A DNA stretch of 64,000 bases. Origin: Proteles cristata cristata (Eukaryota; Chordata; Mammalia; Carnivora; Hyaenidae). The stretch is from the NCBI GenBank assembly GCA_017311185.1, contig JAESUZ010003517.1:62001-126000 (forward strand), given 5' to 3'. The notes beneath the pieces were generated by a model that worked only from the letters and a program-made list of their open reading frames with translations, ran no database searches and was not told the origin of the DNA. Shown piece by piece: positions 1-11,639 of this stretch. The translations under genes were made by a program, and so were the position numbers. Numbering within the stretch: the first letter of the stretch is position 1; the number at the start of each line of letters is the position of its first letter.

Positions 1-340
1 CCTGAGGATTCTCAGGGCAGTGAAACTTTCCTGGACGATACTGCCAACATGGAAACAAGTCATTACACATTTGTCAGAGCAGGGAGAACGGAAGACACCA
101 AGAGGGAACCCTCTCATAAACTACTACGCACTTCAGCTAATAATAATATATCAGGATTGGCCCCTTCAACCATAACAAAGGCACCGCGCTAATGCCAAAT
201 GTTACTAGTGGGGCGGAGGCTTTAATAATAATAACTGGGGAAGGGGTTTGGGTGTGAGAAGACAGATGGGAACTCTCTGTACCCTCCAATCAGTTATTCT
301 GTAAACCTAAAATTGCTCTTAAAAAGAAAAAGCACAAAAC
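1..340 (+). mobile_element. L1M-type LINE 3' end (relic)
   Basis: The block resembles the 3' end of old mammalian L1M elements: a run about a threshold drop in signal-free A/T text, 'cattacacatttgtcagag', then 'ctctgtaccctccaatcag', 'ctgtaaacctaaaattgctc' and an A-rich end near 325-338. It enters from beyond the left window edge, so its 5' extent is unknown. No coding part is included. Confidence 0.6.
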
Positions 341-542
341 ATCTTGTCAGGGCCCTTTTGCCCTGGCCAGAGGCCCGCTTGCGCCTCAAGGCCACCAGGC
401 CCCACGGCAACATTCTGTTGTGGCAGGTTTCCCTGATGACTTGCAGCCCTGACTTTTTCAAAAGCACCATGGCACCCCAAACCCTGGCTGCCTGAGCCTA
501 GTGCCGCCTGACTTTGTGCCTTCAAAATCACCCCAGGTAACA

Positions 543-745
543 GGGGCGCCTGGGTGGCTCAGTCGGTTAAGCCTCCGACTCTCGATTTCAGCTCAGGTCC
601 TGATCTCACTGTTGGTGGGTTCGAGCCCCACATCAGGCTCTATCTACACTGATAGTGGAAAGCCTGCTTGGGATTCTCTCTCCCTCTCTCTCTGCCCCTC
701 TCCTGCTATCTCTCTCTCTCAAAAATAGATACATAAACTTGAAAA
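543..745 (+). mobile_element. Carnivore tRNA-derived SINE (cat type), with TSD
   Basis: A complete element: tRNA-like head (gcgcctgggtggctcagtcg; B-box-like ggttcgagcccca), CT-rich middle and A-rich tail. The 19-nt target-site duplication aaaatcaccccaggtaaca lies at 524-542 and 746-764 and is exact, so both ends are defined and the insertion is fairly young. Confidence 0.95.
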
Positions 746-904
746 AAAATCACCCCAGGTAACAAACTCTGCCTATGGCAAGAATCTTTCCAGATTCCCT
801 CACCACTTTACCCACAATACTTTGAGCTTTTGTGTCGCCAAGCGTCCACTTCCTCTTCTATAAAACCTGAGTAATAACACAATCTGTCTTCACGGTTGTT
901 CTCA

Positions 905-1030
905 TGCAGTGTATATTTACCAAGTTCTTCCTCTGGGCCGCACACCGTCCTGGGCTTTTAGAAATACTGTCGCGAAAAAGGGACAGATTCACTTCCTGCC
1001 TGGGTGGGCTTCCATTGTAGTGAATGGATT
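905..1030 (-). mobile_element. L2 3' fragment, possibly inside a split MIR
   Basis: On the minus strand this resembles the L2 3' end: on the plus strand a 'tatatttaccaagttcttcc...ccgcacaccgtcctggg' pattern. The flanks at about 845-904 ('cctcttctataaaacctgag') and 1035-1090 ('ccacagtaggtgctcaagaa') look like two parts of one plus-strand MIR, which would make this a nested insertion. Divergence is high. Confidence 0.4.
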
Positions 1031-1092
1031 CGACGAGACAACTCAAGGAAGTTCTCAGCACAGTCCCTGACCCACAGTAGGTGCTCAAGAAA

Positions 1093-2044
1093 TACCAGCA
1101 ACTGCAAAGGCGAAGGCCCCTGAGGTCGAGAGCTGGCTTTCCAGGCTTGGACGACTTGTCTGCGCCAAGACCGCAGGCGGACTGCAGTGACTCCGGGCTC
1201 CAGCAGGTGGCAGCAGCGGCAGACACATCCCGGCAGCCAGGAGCCTTGGCCAAGGGGAGGAGGGCCGGCCTGATGAAATCATGAAATCCAGGCGCAGGCT
1301 CTTGAGGCTCAGGCTCTTATCCTCCGGATCACAACAAAAGCCTGTTCTTTGCGGGGAGTGTCTGCTGAAAACGGAGCTCCTTATCTTATCGCCATCTCTT
1401 GCTTTGTCCTTTCGAAAGCAGCCACTTAGCACTCTGCGGAGGGATCCTTCTGGGCCCTGCCAGACAAACCTGAGCTTTCAGCGCTGACTTTTCCAGCCGG
1501 AAGAGACTTGAGAATTGGTGGGTTCCGAGGTTTGCAAAGTCAGGCGCCTCCTGGGGCCAGGCGGTAATGGACGCCGCCCAAGATCCCTCCAGGCTCCAAG
1601 GGACTGGGGGTGCCCTCTCGGCAAGGGCTGAGGGAACCACATACCTGGACTTCGGGGTGACCCTACCGTGTTTTCAAAGCCCAGCGGCACCCCAAGGACC
1701 TGTCTGCCATCAAAAATCGCCGGAGCCCTTCGGCCTGTGATGCCGGACAGCTGGCCGCAGGGTGCCCTGAGTTGCAGACCGCACCAGGCCCGGAGAGGAG
1801 GGGCAGCCTGCTCAAGGCCGACCAGTGAGGGGGGCCCAGTTGCGAGCTGAATGGAGTTCCCATCTGCTGGGGCTGCACTCGGGGCCGCGAAGTGCTGCGT
1901 GTGCCTGCGTGTGTGTGTGCATCTATGTAAAGAAAAGCAAAAACTATGTTAAAATATGGCGCGTAGCCCAAACTTACTGTGCCGGGTATCACTCCTCAGT
2001 TATAGAGGATACCGCCACCATCGGGAGCAGAGGGTGTTGGAGGG
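1093..2044. other. GC- and CpG-rich non-coding block
   Basis: No repeat or gene is recognised here. The block is GC-rich and unusually rich in CpG for this window: by eye about 19 CpG in 1500-1850, and about 23 in 1860-2200 including the adjoining MIR. That is close to CpG-island limits. Short open frames on both strands are expected in stop-poor GC-rich DNA and show no domain. A TG-rich tract lies near 1898-1920. Confidence 0.4.
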
Positions 2045-2210
2045 CATGTGCCCTGGGCCACGTACAGGTCACGCACTGTGTGGATTAACGCAGTTGATCC
2101 CTACAGCCGCCCGGCGAGGCAGGCACCCTCCCCATCCGCATTTTACGCATGCGCACGTCAAGGGCGCTAAGCCATCTGCTCAGAGTCGCTAAGCTGGAAG
2201 TGGCCGAGCC
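2045..2210 (-). mobile_element. MIR relic carrying an NRF1-like site
   Basis: Reads as a minus-strand MIR: plus-strand order 'gattaacgcagttgatccc', a 'cccatccgcattttacgc' segment in the place of the MIR CCATTTTACAGATG block, and 'gctcagagtcgctaagctgg'. At 2144-2155 the text tacgcatgcgca matches the NRF1 palindrome TGCGCATGCGCA at 11 of 12 positions. Confidence 0.55.
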
Positions 2211-2854
2211 TCTCTCCTTTCTTGGCGTGGAGAAGGAAGGTGATCAAGAGAGGGCTCCCAGGGCTCACCCTGGGGAGGAGGCTGGAGGGATGGTCTCCTG
2301 AGAGGGTGGGGAGCCAGGACCCAGGCCTGCTGGGGTTCTGAGGGAGCTCCCCCTCCCTTCATAGCCTGCAGGCCTCACACCTGTCCGCTTGCTCAGGCAC
2401 CTTCCTGGCCGAAGGTGACAAACTGACACAGGAAACAGCAGTAAACCTAGGCCAGGAAAGCCGTGGGAGGCAGGATCAGGGAGTGGTTCCCACCTCCTGG
2501 CAGGGACTGACCCCCCCCCCATCCCACCCCAGTGAGCCCTGGGGGCTCCATTGAAGCAGTCGGGTCTCCAGGGCAGCTGTAGAAAGTACCAGAAGGTGGG
2601 GGAGGGGGAATGCCCGCTGGTCTCACAAGGCCCCCGCAGAATGGAGTATGGAGGTGGAGCAGGAGGGAAAGGGTGGCCAGAGCCCCTCCCTCTTCGTTGA
2701 TACTCCTTTGAATGTCCCCTTGTCACAATAACTAGCTTCCTGCCATCTTGCTTCACACTCAGACACGCCTTAGATGTTTAGCACTTTTCGGGGGTTTTCC
2801 AGCTTGCCAGAGGCCTCAGAGTCACAGTGTTATAGCTGGGCTCTCCCTCCTCAG
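2211..2854. other. Unique GC-rich stretch, no gene seen
   Basis: No repeat family or exon is recognised. A 163-codon open frame on the minus strand (2265-2756) is proline/glycine/serine rich with no domain, as expected of stop-poor GC-rich DNA. A C10 run sits at about 2511-2520. Confidence 0.35.
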
Positions 2855-2990
2855 CATTTACTAGTTTATTCCTTAAGCGATCACTTAACCTCCCCAAACC
2901 TCAGTTCTCTCATCTGCAACATGGGTGTAATGATATTTACCTTACAGTGCAAGGCTGCTGAGAACGTTAAAGAGTGAAGGCTGGTGCCTA
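2855..2990 (+). mobile_element. MIR relic
   Basis: Contains the diagnostic MIR core and 3' part: 'tcacttaacctccccaaacc', 'tcagttctctcatctgcaac', 'atgggtgtaatgatatttac', and 'ctggtgcctagcatgg'. Confidence 0.7.
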
Positions 2991-3524
2991 GCATGGTGGT
3001 GATGCTAGCTGGAGACGGAGTCACCTCGGTCAGTCACTGCTCTGCGTCCTTAGGACAGTCTCCCATCTGGACCTTCCCATTCCCCGAAACAACCACCGAA
3101 ATTTTAAAAAATCCCCCAGATCTGCAGTCTGGGTGGGCTTTTTCAATGAATCAAAAGCCAATCAAGAAAATGAATTCACAAAAACAGTGTAAATGGAAAA
3201 TAGTGGTTGAATGTGTTTCCCCTCCGGGGCAAGATTTGCATTTTAACAGAATTTCTCAATGTTTTAAGTTCAGAGTGAGGAATGGAAGGGGGTTACAAGA
3301 AGAAATCGGGCTGCTTGTACACAGGCGTGGGTTAGAGGCGCTCCAGCTGTGCTGCCGAGAGAAAGTGAGAAGCAGAAAGCAGAGCATGATGCCCTGTAAC
3401 TGGGAATCACCCCCCTCTCACCCCCACCTTCTATTCACACACCCCCCCCTCCCCAGTCACCGACAGTTACAGACACCTCGAGTCAGAACTAAGCTTTTTC
3501 TCCCTACACTACCTCTTGCTAATA

Positions 3525-3650
3525 TGGAAAATGGCATCATCATCATAATAGCTGTGTCCTAGGGTTATTATTGTGAGGGTTAAATAAATTAATACATGTC
3601 AAACTCTTCAAAAGTGTCCAACATCTAGGAAGCACGACATAAGGGTCCAT
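3525..3650 (+). mobile_element. MIR relic (3' half)
   Basis: MIR-like text from 'ggaaaatggcatcatcatc' through 'ttattgtgagggttaaataa' and 'attaatacatgtcaaactc'. The open frame of 192 codons at 2984-3562 runs from one MIR into this one and is rejected as coding. Confidence 0.6.
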
Positions 3651-3894
3651 TGTGTTAATTACCAAGTTGGCCCTCATTCTGAGTTCTTGCAACGACGACA
3701 TGGAAATGAATGTTACTGCTTCTGTTTGAACTCGCATTCATTTTTCTGAAAATGCCATATTTTTTTTTTTTGAAATCTTGAAGGCCTTTCTCTAATGCCT
3801 TTCACGTTTGGATTCAGGAAGAACTAATGGCTTAGCTTTACTCTAACAGTTAAGCATAAATCAACTTGATGTACTGGGAAGGACACAGGGGCAG

Positions 3895-4045
3895 AAGATG
3901 ATTCAGTGCTCCTGACCTTGGAGCTGTGTGACCCTGGACAAAGTCAGACCTCTCTGAAACAGGAAACATTCCCAGAGTCCTCTGAGGATCAAATAGTATC
4001 AGAGATGTAAGAGTTTATAGAGAGCTATTATAACTACCACTACCA
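3895..4045 (+). mobile_element. MIR relic
   Basis: MIR pattern: 'gagctgtgtgaccctggac', 'aaagtcagacctctctgaaa', then 'ctctgaggatcaaatagtat'. The exon-like CCTCATCTG core is degraded. Confidence 0.55.
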
Positions 4046-4144
4046 AGTGGGCTTCAAGAAGCAAGGTCATGAATTCTTTGACTGTCGAACTAATTAACCT
4101 CCCCCACTGCGTGCTCCAGCCCTGGAACTCAGTATTTCACAGGC

Positions 4145-4510
4145 TGATGCTAAGTCTGCTTGGACGGCTAAGACAGAATACCATAGACTGGGTGATGTAA
4201 GCAACAGAAATGTGTTTTTCACACATATGGAAATCAGAGCAAGGTGTCGACAAGGTAGATTTCATTCTGATGCCTCTTCTCTTCACTTGTGGACAGCCAC
4301 CTCGCACCATGTGCTCACATGACCTCCTTATGTGCACACAGAGAAAGCAGTGACCTCTCTGGTGACTTTTCTTATAAGGGCACTAATTCCATCATGAGAG
4401 CCCCATCCCATGGCCTTACCTATACCTAATTGCTTCCCAAAGGCTCCTATCCAAACACCATCCCAGTAGGGGTTAGGGATTCAACATACAAACATTCAGT
4501 CCATTACATC
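4145..4510 (-). mobile_element. MaLR solo LTR relic (MST/MLT1-like)
   Basis: Reversed MaLR LTR. Plus-strand landmarks are 'agaataccatagactgggtg', 'cttataagggcactaattcc', 'catgagagccccatcccatg', 'cttcccaaaggctcctatcc' and the end 'aacattcagtccattac'. No internal retroviral coding sequence adjoins it. The exact subfamily is not determined. Confidence 0.6.
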
Positions 4511-4764
4511 ACCCACCAGTAAATGCTGGTGGGGTGTTCGGGCTGCTGGTATGTCCACTGTCCAAAGCTGACCCGTGGAGATGTTCTGGCTAAAGAATAG
4601 GGGCAAGAAAGGTGGCACACACAAGCTAACACTCTCCTTGCTGAGAAAGGAAGACGACAAGCCTTATTCTTGTGCTATCACATCTGGCCATGGTAGGGAA
4701 CAATATGGCACAGCATGTCTTATTGAGAGCAGGGTATCTGGTAGCAAACATTTCACAGAGTTAT

Positions 4765-4930
4765 TTGCTATCATTTGCTATCTCTGCACTTCAGTGTTCA
4801 CATCTGTAAGATGGGGACAATGATGTATAACATCATGTTACACATCTCACAATGAGTCAGAAGCACTAAGCAGAGTCCACAACGCGGTTCATGGCAAGTA
4901 AATGGCAGTTGTGAATCTAGGATACTTGAA
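4765..4930 (+). mobile_element. MIR relic
   Basis: MIR-like core 'cacttcagtgttcacatctg' and 'taagatggggacaatgatg', followed by a diverged 3' half ending near 'ggcagttgtgaat'. Confidence 0.5.
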
Positions 4931-7189
4931 CGAAGGAGGAACATTAAAATTTTTGCTACAGGATGGAAGCTCAGAAGAGCTTCATCTGTGTTTGGATCTG
5001 AGTTCTTGGTCAGGATACTGGGCTGGTCATTTTCCCCGTTTATAGAATAACCACACCAGAGTTTCCAAAAGTGCATCTAAGGAGGATTCATCCCTTTAGA
5101 TGTCCCTGAGGAAGGGAGCCATGGCCATGAGGTCTTGGGCAAAGCTTCCTTCCCTCCATCTTAGAGAGTCTCACCAGGAGTGTGCTGGAGCTGGTGGTGA
5201 GGTTTTCAAAACTTCTCTAAACCTGATGTATATTCAGTGGTGTCATACTGGTAGCTTCACATCAGTTACAGTGGGAGCATAAACTCCAGACATTGGCATG
5301 TGCTCAAAATCAGGGCTACATATTTTCTCAGCGAGTTGTCAAGCATTTACCAGCACACCATTGACTTGAATACATGTTGGCTTATTCATGTCACCTAGAA
5401 GTTCAATGATAAACTCATTGAACTGGTGTTTCCCAAACATTTCAAACTATCAGGCCACTTCATTGACAGTATTAAGAAAACCTTCTGGGAAATGTAGCAC
5501 TAGATGATTCCATGGCCTTTTTATTCTACCATTCTCCCATTAGAGGATGCAACTACTGAGTCACTGGGCTGGGAGGGACCCCTGTTGCTTAGAAGGCTCA
5601 GTTCAGTGTTCACTTCACCATACTTACTGACCAAGAAGTACCCTTTCATAATCCCATGCGATTTCCAGACTGGTGTCCTTGGCAAAGGAAGGCTTCCTTG
5701 CATTCTTTATGTTTACGAAAGCCTGCACGCAATGGTCCTACTGTCTAAACACTAGCCGCCTTCTAGTAAACACCCCCTTATCCTTGATATACATCTTGAG
5801 ATACAACACTTTTTGGGGGTAGTGTTAAGCCTTCAGTCAATGAGACTCTGATCATCCTTCAGACACTTCTGCAGTTTGCTGTTCTTTGTCTTCAGGGCAC
5901 TTGTCTTGTGGTAGCTGAAACGTAGCCATGAAGTCTCTTCCCATCAAATTCACTTCCATAACCCCTTGAAACTGGGATGGCCTCATAACCTACTCTGACA
6001 CACAGGATGTAGAAGCCTCCTCCAACTCCCCCGGCATGTAACCCTGAGACATTTAGGCTTATCAGCTCAGGAGAGATGGAGAAAGATTGAGGTAATGCTG
6101 GTCTAATACGAAAAATCAGATTTTGAAGGGATATCTTGTGAGAGAAGATTTCCAGACTCTTCTGTTCCCCTTTGGCCCACAGTCCATGATGCTAGAAGGG
6201 CACATATTTTAGATGCTTCTGACACCACCTCTTCGTTACGGAGAAAATTAAGGGAAATTCAAACACTGTCACATCGACAGTGCAGTACGTTGCCTGTGTT
6301 AGCTTAAGCTCCTCTCAGGTGAAGACTGCTGCCCAAATGAGAAGTGTATACACCAGAGGCACTTGCTTTGAATCATAAAGACCCAATTCCAGAAGTACTG
6401 ACAGTCCTTAAGTGGAAGAGCCTTTGCTCATTAACAAAACAAACATCAGAAATGTGTTTTCACTGACAAAATAATAGGTTTTAAATGAACACATTAGATG
6501 CTATAAATGGGTTCTCACTGGGTAAATCGGTGGTATTCAAGATATATATCTCAGCCAGAGGCCTGAAGAGACAGCTCTCTGTCCTTGTTTGAAGAGCGTG
6601 AAGTCTAATGAAGCCTGGAGCATGTACTCGTAAGATGATACTAGAGATTTGATTTCTTGATGCTGCATCTAGATTAGCATCCCACCTGACGCATGTGAAC
6701 CTTCCACAACAGCTGGGGTGAAAAGGGCAGAGATCTGCACCTCATGTAGCTTGCAAAAAGGTTTTGTACAAGCAATTTTATGGCTGCTTCTTAAAAAATA
6801 TGTTTAAATAATGTGTCTAATGTGCGTGACACAGTGTGGTGGGAAACTTGCCTACCTAATAGCCTGTCCTTCAAATGCATGAGTTGAACCCTTTGATTGT
6901 CCTGGGTTTTGTTTTGTTTTATTTTTGCTTTGAAGCTCTTTCGACATCATGGCCCAGGGAGGGAAAACTGAAGCAGAGAATGGCAATTTCACTGAGCAGA
7001 TGTCATGGGATTGGAGTTAGGGCTGATATCATGGCTGTAACTTATAGGGCAGAGTTCTAGAAAGATGGAAACCTGCATAGGAATCTCTCCAAATCTTGAA
7101 CTGAATACCAAGCAGCATGTGCACAGGGCAAGAACCCACAAAGGGAGGTCAAGTACAAATACTGTGGAACTATGAGCCAAATTGAGACT
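4931..7189. other. Mostly unique DNA; possible LTR relic near 5.92-6.13 kb
   Basis: No gene is recognised. Around 5920-6130 the phrase 'gaaactgggatggcctcata' followed by 'acacacaggatgtagaagcc' recalls diverged MLT1 LTRs, but too little is conserved for a firm call. The remainder is moderately AT-rich with only short open frames. Confidence 0.35.
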
Positions 7190-7984
7190 CTAGAGCTTAA
7201 GCAAAACTGAGAGAGATTATTGTATGTGTAAATGCAGAGACCACTTTAATAATCCTGGGCATTCAGCCGACACAAGAAAGACTGTGCATTAGGGGAAGGG
7301 TTACTATCATCCTAGAGTTAAGAATATACTAGACCTAACCCCACAAATATTCTTAAAAGCTTCAAAGGATCAAGCTGATCCGCAAGGAAGTTCACTGCCT
7401 TCCAGACAAAACCCAACATTATTTAAAGGAAGGCAACAAAATCCAGACGTTCAACAATGCATCATCCACAATGCCTCGCACATTGTTTAATATATTATTA
7501 GACACATGAAGAAAAAGGAAAATGTGAAGGAAGAAAAATCAGTGAATAATTGAAACAGACCAGAAAAGACAGAAGTGACAAAATGAGGAAACAAGGCTTT
7601 CCAAACTGCTATTATAAATGCAGCCAAGGATATGAAGAGAAAATATAAATATTATGAAAGAATAGATTGTGAGTCTCAATAGAGTAATGGAAACTCTAAG
7701 AAGGAACCAAACTGATATCTAAAAACTGAAAAACACAGTATTTGCCATGAAATTCACGACCGGTATTAACAGAAGGTGAGACACTACAGAAGAAAATATC
7801 AGGGACTCAAACTAATGAAACTGAAGCAGACAGAGAAAAAAAAAGCTGAAATAAAAGTAACTGAACCGAGCTTTAAGGACCTATGTGATAACATCAAGTC
7901 TAACATAATATTTTCAAGTTCTTGAAGGAGAGGAGAGTGAGAAATGGACAGAAAGAAACATTTTTTAAAGAAATGTTAGCCAAA

Positions 7985-8191
7985 GGGCAGCTGGGTGTCT
8001 CAGTTGGTTAACCGCCTGACTCTTGATTTCAGTTCAGGCCATGATCTCACAGTTCCTGAGTTTGAGCCTCACATCAGGTTCTGAGCTGACAATGCAAAGC
8101 CTGCTTGGGAATCTCTCTCTCCCTCTCTCTCTGCCCCTCCCTTGCTCGTGCTCATATTCTCTCAAAATAAATAAATAAATAAACATTAAAA
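7985..8191 (+). mobile_element. Carnivore SINE inside HAL1, with TSD
   Basis: Cat-type SINE with a mutated head (gggcagctgggtgtctcag), CT-rich middle and an (AAAT)-type tail. The TSD is 18 nt (7967-7984 aaagaaatgttagccaaa; 8192-8209) with two mismatches. Divergence from the other copies suggests an older insertion. Confidence 0.92.
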
Positions 8192-8656
8192 AAAGAAACT
8201 TTAGCCAAAATCTTTACAAATTAGATGAAAAATATAAACCCAGAAATCCAGGAGGCTCAACAAACCTGATGTGGGATAAATGTACACTAAGACATGTCAT
8301 CAGAAATTTGCTGGAAATCAATGATGAAAATAAAATTGTAGAAGCAGTAAAGACATGTTACACAGAGAGGAATCACAGAGAGAGATTGTGACTGACATCT
8401 CATAAAAAATAAAAAGAACAAGCCCACAACATGAACCAAGAAAACAGTGAGACGACATTTGTAAGTACGAAAGGAAAAAGTCTGTCTACCTAGAATTCTC
8501 CGTCCAGTGAAAATATCCCTCAGACATGGAGAAACAAACTCATCGTCAGACTGACAAAAACTAACCAAATTCATCACCAGCAGAACCTCATGAAAAAAAA
8601 GGTTTTTTTAGGAGAAGGAAAAGAGTAAGAAATGAAAATTGAAATCTGCACAAAGA

Positions 8657-8877
8657 GGGGCGCCTGGGTGGCTTAGTCGGTTGAGCGTCCGACTTTCGCT
8701 TAGGTCATGATCTCACGGTTCGTGGGTTCGAGCCCCGCGTCGGCCTCTGTGCTGACTGCCAGCTCAGAGCCTGGAGCCTGTTTCAGTCTGTGACTCCCTT
8801 TCTCTCTGACCCTCCCCTGCTCATACTGTCTTTCTCTCTCTCTCTCCTAGAAATAAATAAAACATAAAAAAAAAAAA
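8657..8877 (+). mobile_element. Carnivore SINE inside HAL1, 'ttcgctt' subfamily, with TSD
   Basis: Full-length copy with an exact 17-nt TSD, tgaaatctgcacaaaga (8640-8656 and 8878-8894). It has the diagnostic text gactttcgcttaggtca, gtgctgactgccagctc, gtttcagtctgtgactc and ctagaaataaataaaacat, shared with copies at 12920, 42918 and 44385. Confidence 0.95.
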
Positions 8878-9195
8878 TGAAATCTGCACAAAGAAATGAA
8901 GAACCCTTTAAATGGTAAGTACCATCAAAAAAAATTCTAACTTCTAAATAATTTCTAACTTCTTCACAATATAATTGACCATTTACAGTAAAAATAACAA
9001 TGTATCATGGATGTTATAACATGTATGTAACTAAAATATCTGACAACAATAGTAAAAAGGATAGGAGGGGGAAACAAATTTATCGTTTTGCGTTTCTCAC
9101 ACCGTATGTGACGTGGTGTAATGTGATTTGAACGCAGACTGTAGTGAGTCAACATGCGTATTTCAAACCTTAGAACTACCACTAAATAAAACTAT

Positions 9196-10224
9196 TTGTT
9201 GAATAAATGGAAGACTTATTCTAGGTATTAGAACCCTACTTTTTATGGAACTGTTGACTGATTTAAATGTGACATTTGTCTTCTCCCACATACTTTGATT
9301 TGGTGGGATAAAACAGTGGGCAATTTTCACAAGGGCAAAGGAAAGATGAATGGAGAGTAGCATAGGGTAAATTTTCTGCTTCACTGTGCCTAATACAATG
9401 CTCCAATTGTTAGAATGTCAAATTAGATTCGACCAGACAGTACTGTAAATTCCAAGGGAAACAAAATATTCCAGGAAAGTCTTCCAGCCAAGACCTCAGC
9501 TGGCCCTCCTGTGGTGACATTCCATTAAGAAATATTCCAACTTACATTTTATGAAAGGATTAGAAGTGACAAAGTGTCTTGCCTGCTAATGTAAATACGT
9601 GAAAGAAAATGAGAAGTTTTTAGCATATGACTTTTCTTTCACTTTCAATGTCTGTTTGAGGCGACACCTCTTATATTTTCTCTTCTGGCTTAGGTCTTGA
9701 TATTTATTCTGCATGTTTTATAAGTGCTGTGAGTAGGTGTAGGAGAATTACATTGGGAGCATTAGATGCTGATATTGCTGGGCAAATGGAAACAAAGCTT
9801 TCTTGATGTTAGAAAGGATAAAATCTATCACTATGGAAAGTTACCATTCATGGTGTAAACCCCAAAAGCGTATATAATCAAAGAACTGATGTATTTCTAC
9901 AAAGCCTCATCTACTCCTTTTCATGAGAGAATAGATTAGCCGGGTCACAGAGAGGACTAGGAATGGGGTGGATCCCCAGTAAAACGGCTTTGAAAGGCAT
10001 GGAGTTGAGTGATACCCACCCTCTCCCTTCTTCCTAGAAGCTTCTCCGCCCTTTTCTCGAGTCTTCTGAATAGAACTCCATGGTAGGCTGTTTGGAATCA
10101 GCATAAGAGTGTGTGTAATTATAATAATCATTTTGCAGGCATGTAGCTCTTTTCTTCCAAAAAACTCAAGGGCAATGTTGAAAGAAAATCACAACTCTCA
10201 GAACCTTGGTCAGCTTGTAAATCA
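9196..10224. other. Unique AT-rich DNA, no gene seen
   Basis: No repeat family is recognised with confidence. Short open frames only. The block follows the HAL1 3' end directly. Confidence 0.35.
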
Positions 10225-10350
10225 GGATTCCTTAACTAGGGGTTTGAGGCCAACCTTGGCTGTGGGAGTAGCAGTGAATTGCCAAAAATGGTTTGGAGAA
10301 TATATTCATGCATTTTTTCCCCAAGAAGATGGTTCCCAGATTTATTGTGA
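10225..10350. mobile_element. Possible hAT-type DNA transposon relic
   Basis: The order 'ggattccttaactaggggtt' ... 'gagaatatattcatgcattt' ... 'ccaagaagatggttcccag' recalls Charlie-type (hAT) MITE consensus text. It is diverged, and the family is not named. Confidence 0.3.
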
Positions 10351-10794
10351 GAGAAGGGGGAGAATAAGATCCAAAGAAAGAGTAAAACCCATGGTAGCAA
10401 AAGATGCATCTCTCTTTCAAAAATTAAGAAGCAATGCCAATTATTGCATATTTAATTTCATCATTTAATCACTGGAACTAAGAGACAGAACAATGAACAT
10501 ATTGAGAATACGTTTTCTGTCTCCTAGTCTATGAAGTAAATATGCACCTGTTTTATGAAAATCATTTCAGCGTGGAGAATGTATGTGCTTTACTGAAAGC
10601 AAATAGCTTCAAAGGTTCAAAAGAGGATTTACACCAACGTATTTCAGTGGCTGAAGTCCTAATTGCTTCCATTCCTTTCCCTGCTATCACAGATGAACAG
10701 TCTGTGCTCTGGTACAAAGCCACCTACCCTGGGCTCCATGTCCCCCTACCTTCAAGGACATAGCTCTAGCCGCCCTCCCCACTATTTTCTCTAT
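10351..10794. other. Unique DNA, no gene seen
   Basis: No repeat is recognised. A 73-codon plus-strand frame at 10542-10763 has no recognisable domain and no paired splice or regulatory context. Confidence 0.3.
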
Positions 10795-10980
10795 CAGAGT
10801 TAGGTGAACTATGGCCTCTAGGGCAAACCTAGCTGGCCCCTGGGCATCCTACGGTCTGCAAGCTAAGAATGGCTTTTACATTTTTAACGGGTTAGGGAAC
10901 AAAATTTTTAAAAGAGAATAATATTTGTGATATGTGACAATTATATGAAACTCAAATTTCAATGCCCATAAATACTTGGC
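10795..10980 (+). mobile_element. hAT-type non-autonomous DNA transposon relic
   Basis: Recognisable MITE text: 'aactatggcctctagggcaa', 'gcaagctaagaatggctttt', 'acatttttaacgggttaggg', 'gacaattatatgaaactcaa' and 'atttcaatgcccataaata'. The right end is missing or too diverged to see. Confidence 0.55.
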
Positions 10981-11639
10981 TATTATAGCAAGTCAAACTG
11001 CTATGCCAATTTCTCAGAGTTTCCTCCCAATTTCTTTCATATCTCCTTGCAGATGGGAAAGAAATGGTTTTTGGACGGGCACAGGTCCCCAGAGACCCTG
11101 GGGACCACTGCTTTAGGGCACCCTGGCCTCCTCTGGCCGTGTTCCTTGCCACGGAGTGAGGATTCTGCAGTACAAGGAATGGCACCCACACGGAGCTGGC
11201 AACCCCTGGAGATCATACACCAGGTATCCTGGACCCTGGGGTCCACATTCAGAGCCTACATAGGCCTCTTCCTCAGGTTTGTGCTGGCCGCTGTGTGTAC
11301 CTCTAACCACAGAGGGCACCTATTTGTGGTGAGCTTTGGACACGAAGAGAAGGGGGGATGGCTGTGGGCCTGGGCTTGCTCTACACGTACCGCCGTGTTT
11401 TGGTACAGAATTCCAAGTAGTCTGGAAGGTCTTCGCATCATGATGAAAGCTAATGTCAAGGCAGGAAGATAGAACCTTGCTTATTTAACAGAGTATTAGC
11501 TTCATTTATAACTTTTAAATTTTTGGGTGTGTCGTATGTAGGATTTCATTTAAACTCTTGGCTGGGACCTCATAAATAATAGGGGTAGGTGTGTCCACAT
11601 GGTTCATTTCTCTCAAGGTTTTGTTCAGCTTATTTTCTA
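10981..11639. other. Unique DNA, no gene seen
   Basis: Open frames of 67-141 codons overlap in both directions around 11037-11472. None shows a domain, and overlapping frames on both strands argue for GC-driven chance. No repeat is identified. Confidence 0.3.

Larger units (their letters stand above)
7190..9195 (+). mobile_element. HAL1 (ORF1-only L1 relative) relic, split by two SINEs
   Basis: Matches the HAL1 pattern over a long span: 'ctgctattataaatgcagcc', 'aacccagaaatccaggaggc', 'aattctccgtccagtgaaaa', 'ccaaattcatcaccagcag', and a 3' end with 'taattgaccatttacagta', 'gtatgtgacgtggtgtaatg' and 'gaactaccactaaataaa'. The reading frame is broken throughout. SINEs at 7985-8191 and 8657-8877 are later insertions. 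The start of the relic is uncertain by about 100-200 bp. Confidence 0.7.

Noticed and set aside
543..620. tRNA-like head of the SINE considered as a tRNA gene
   Set aside because: A and B box-like text is part of the repeated SINE head followed by the CT-rich SINE body. No full cloverleaf is conserved.
858..1253. 131-codon minus-strand open frame
   Set aside because: Runs through an L2 fragment and GC-rich DNA and is overlapped by frames on the other strand.
2265..2756. 163-codon minus-strand open frame
   Set aside because: GC-rich, stop-poor sequence with low-complexity proline, glycine and serine; no recognisable fold or splice context.
2984..3562. 192-codon plus-strand open frame, one of the longest in the window
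   Set aside because: It spans the end of one MIR, unique DNA and the start of another MIR. Composition and lack of any domain argue for chance.
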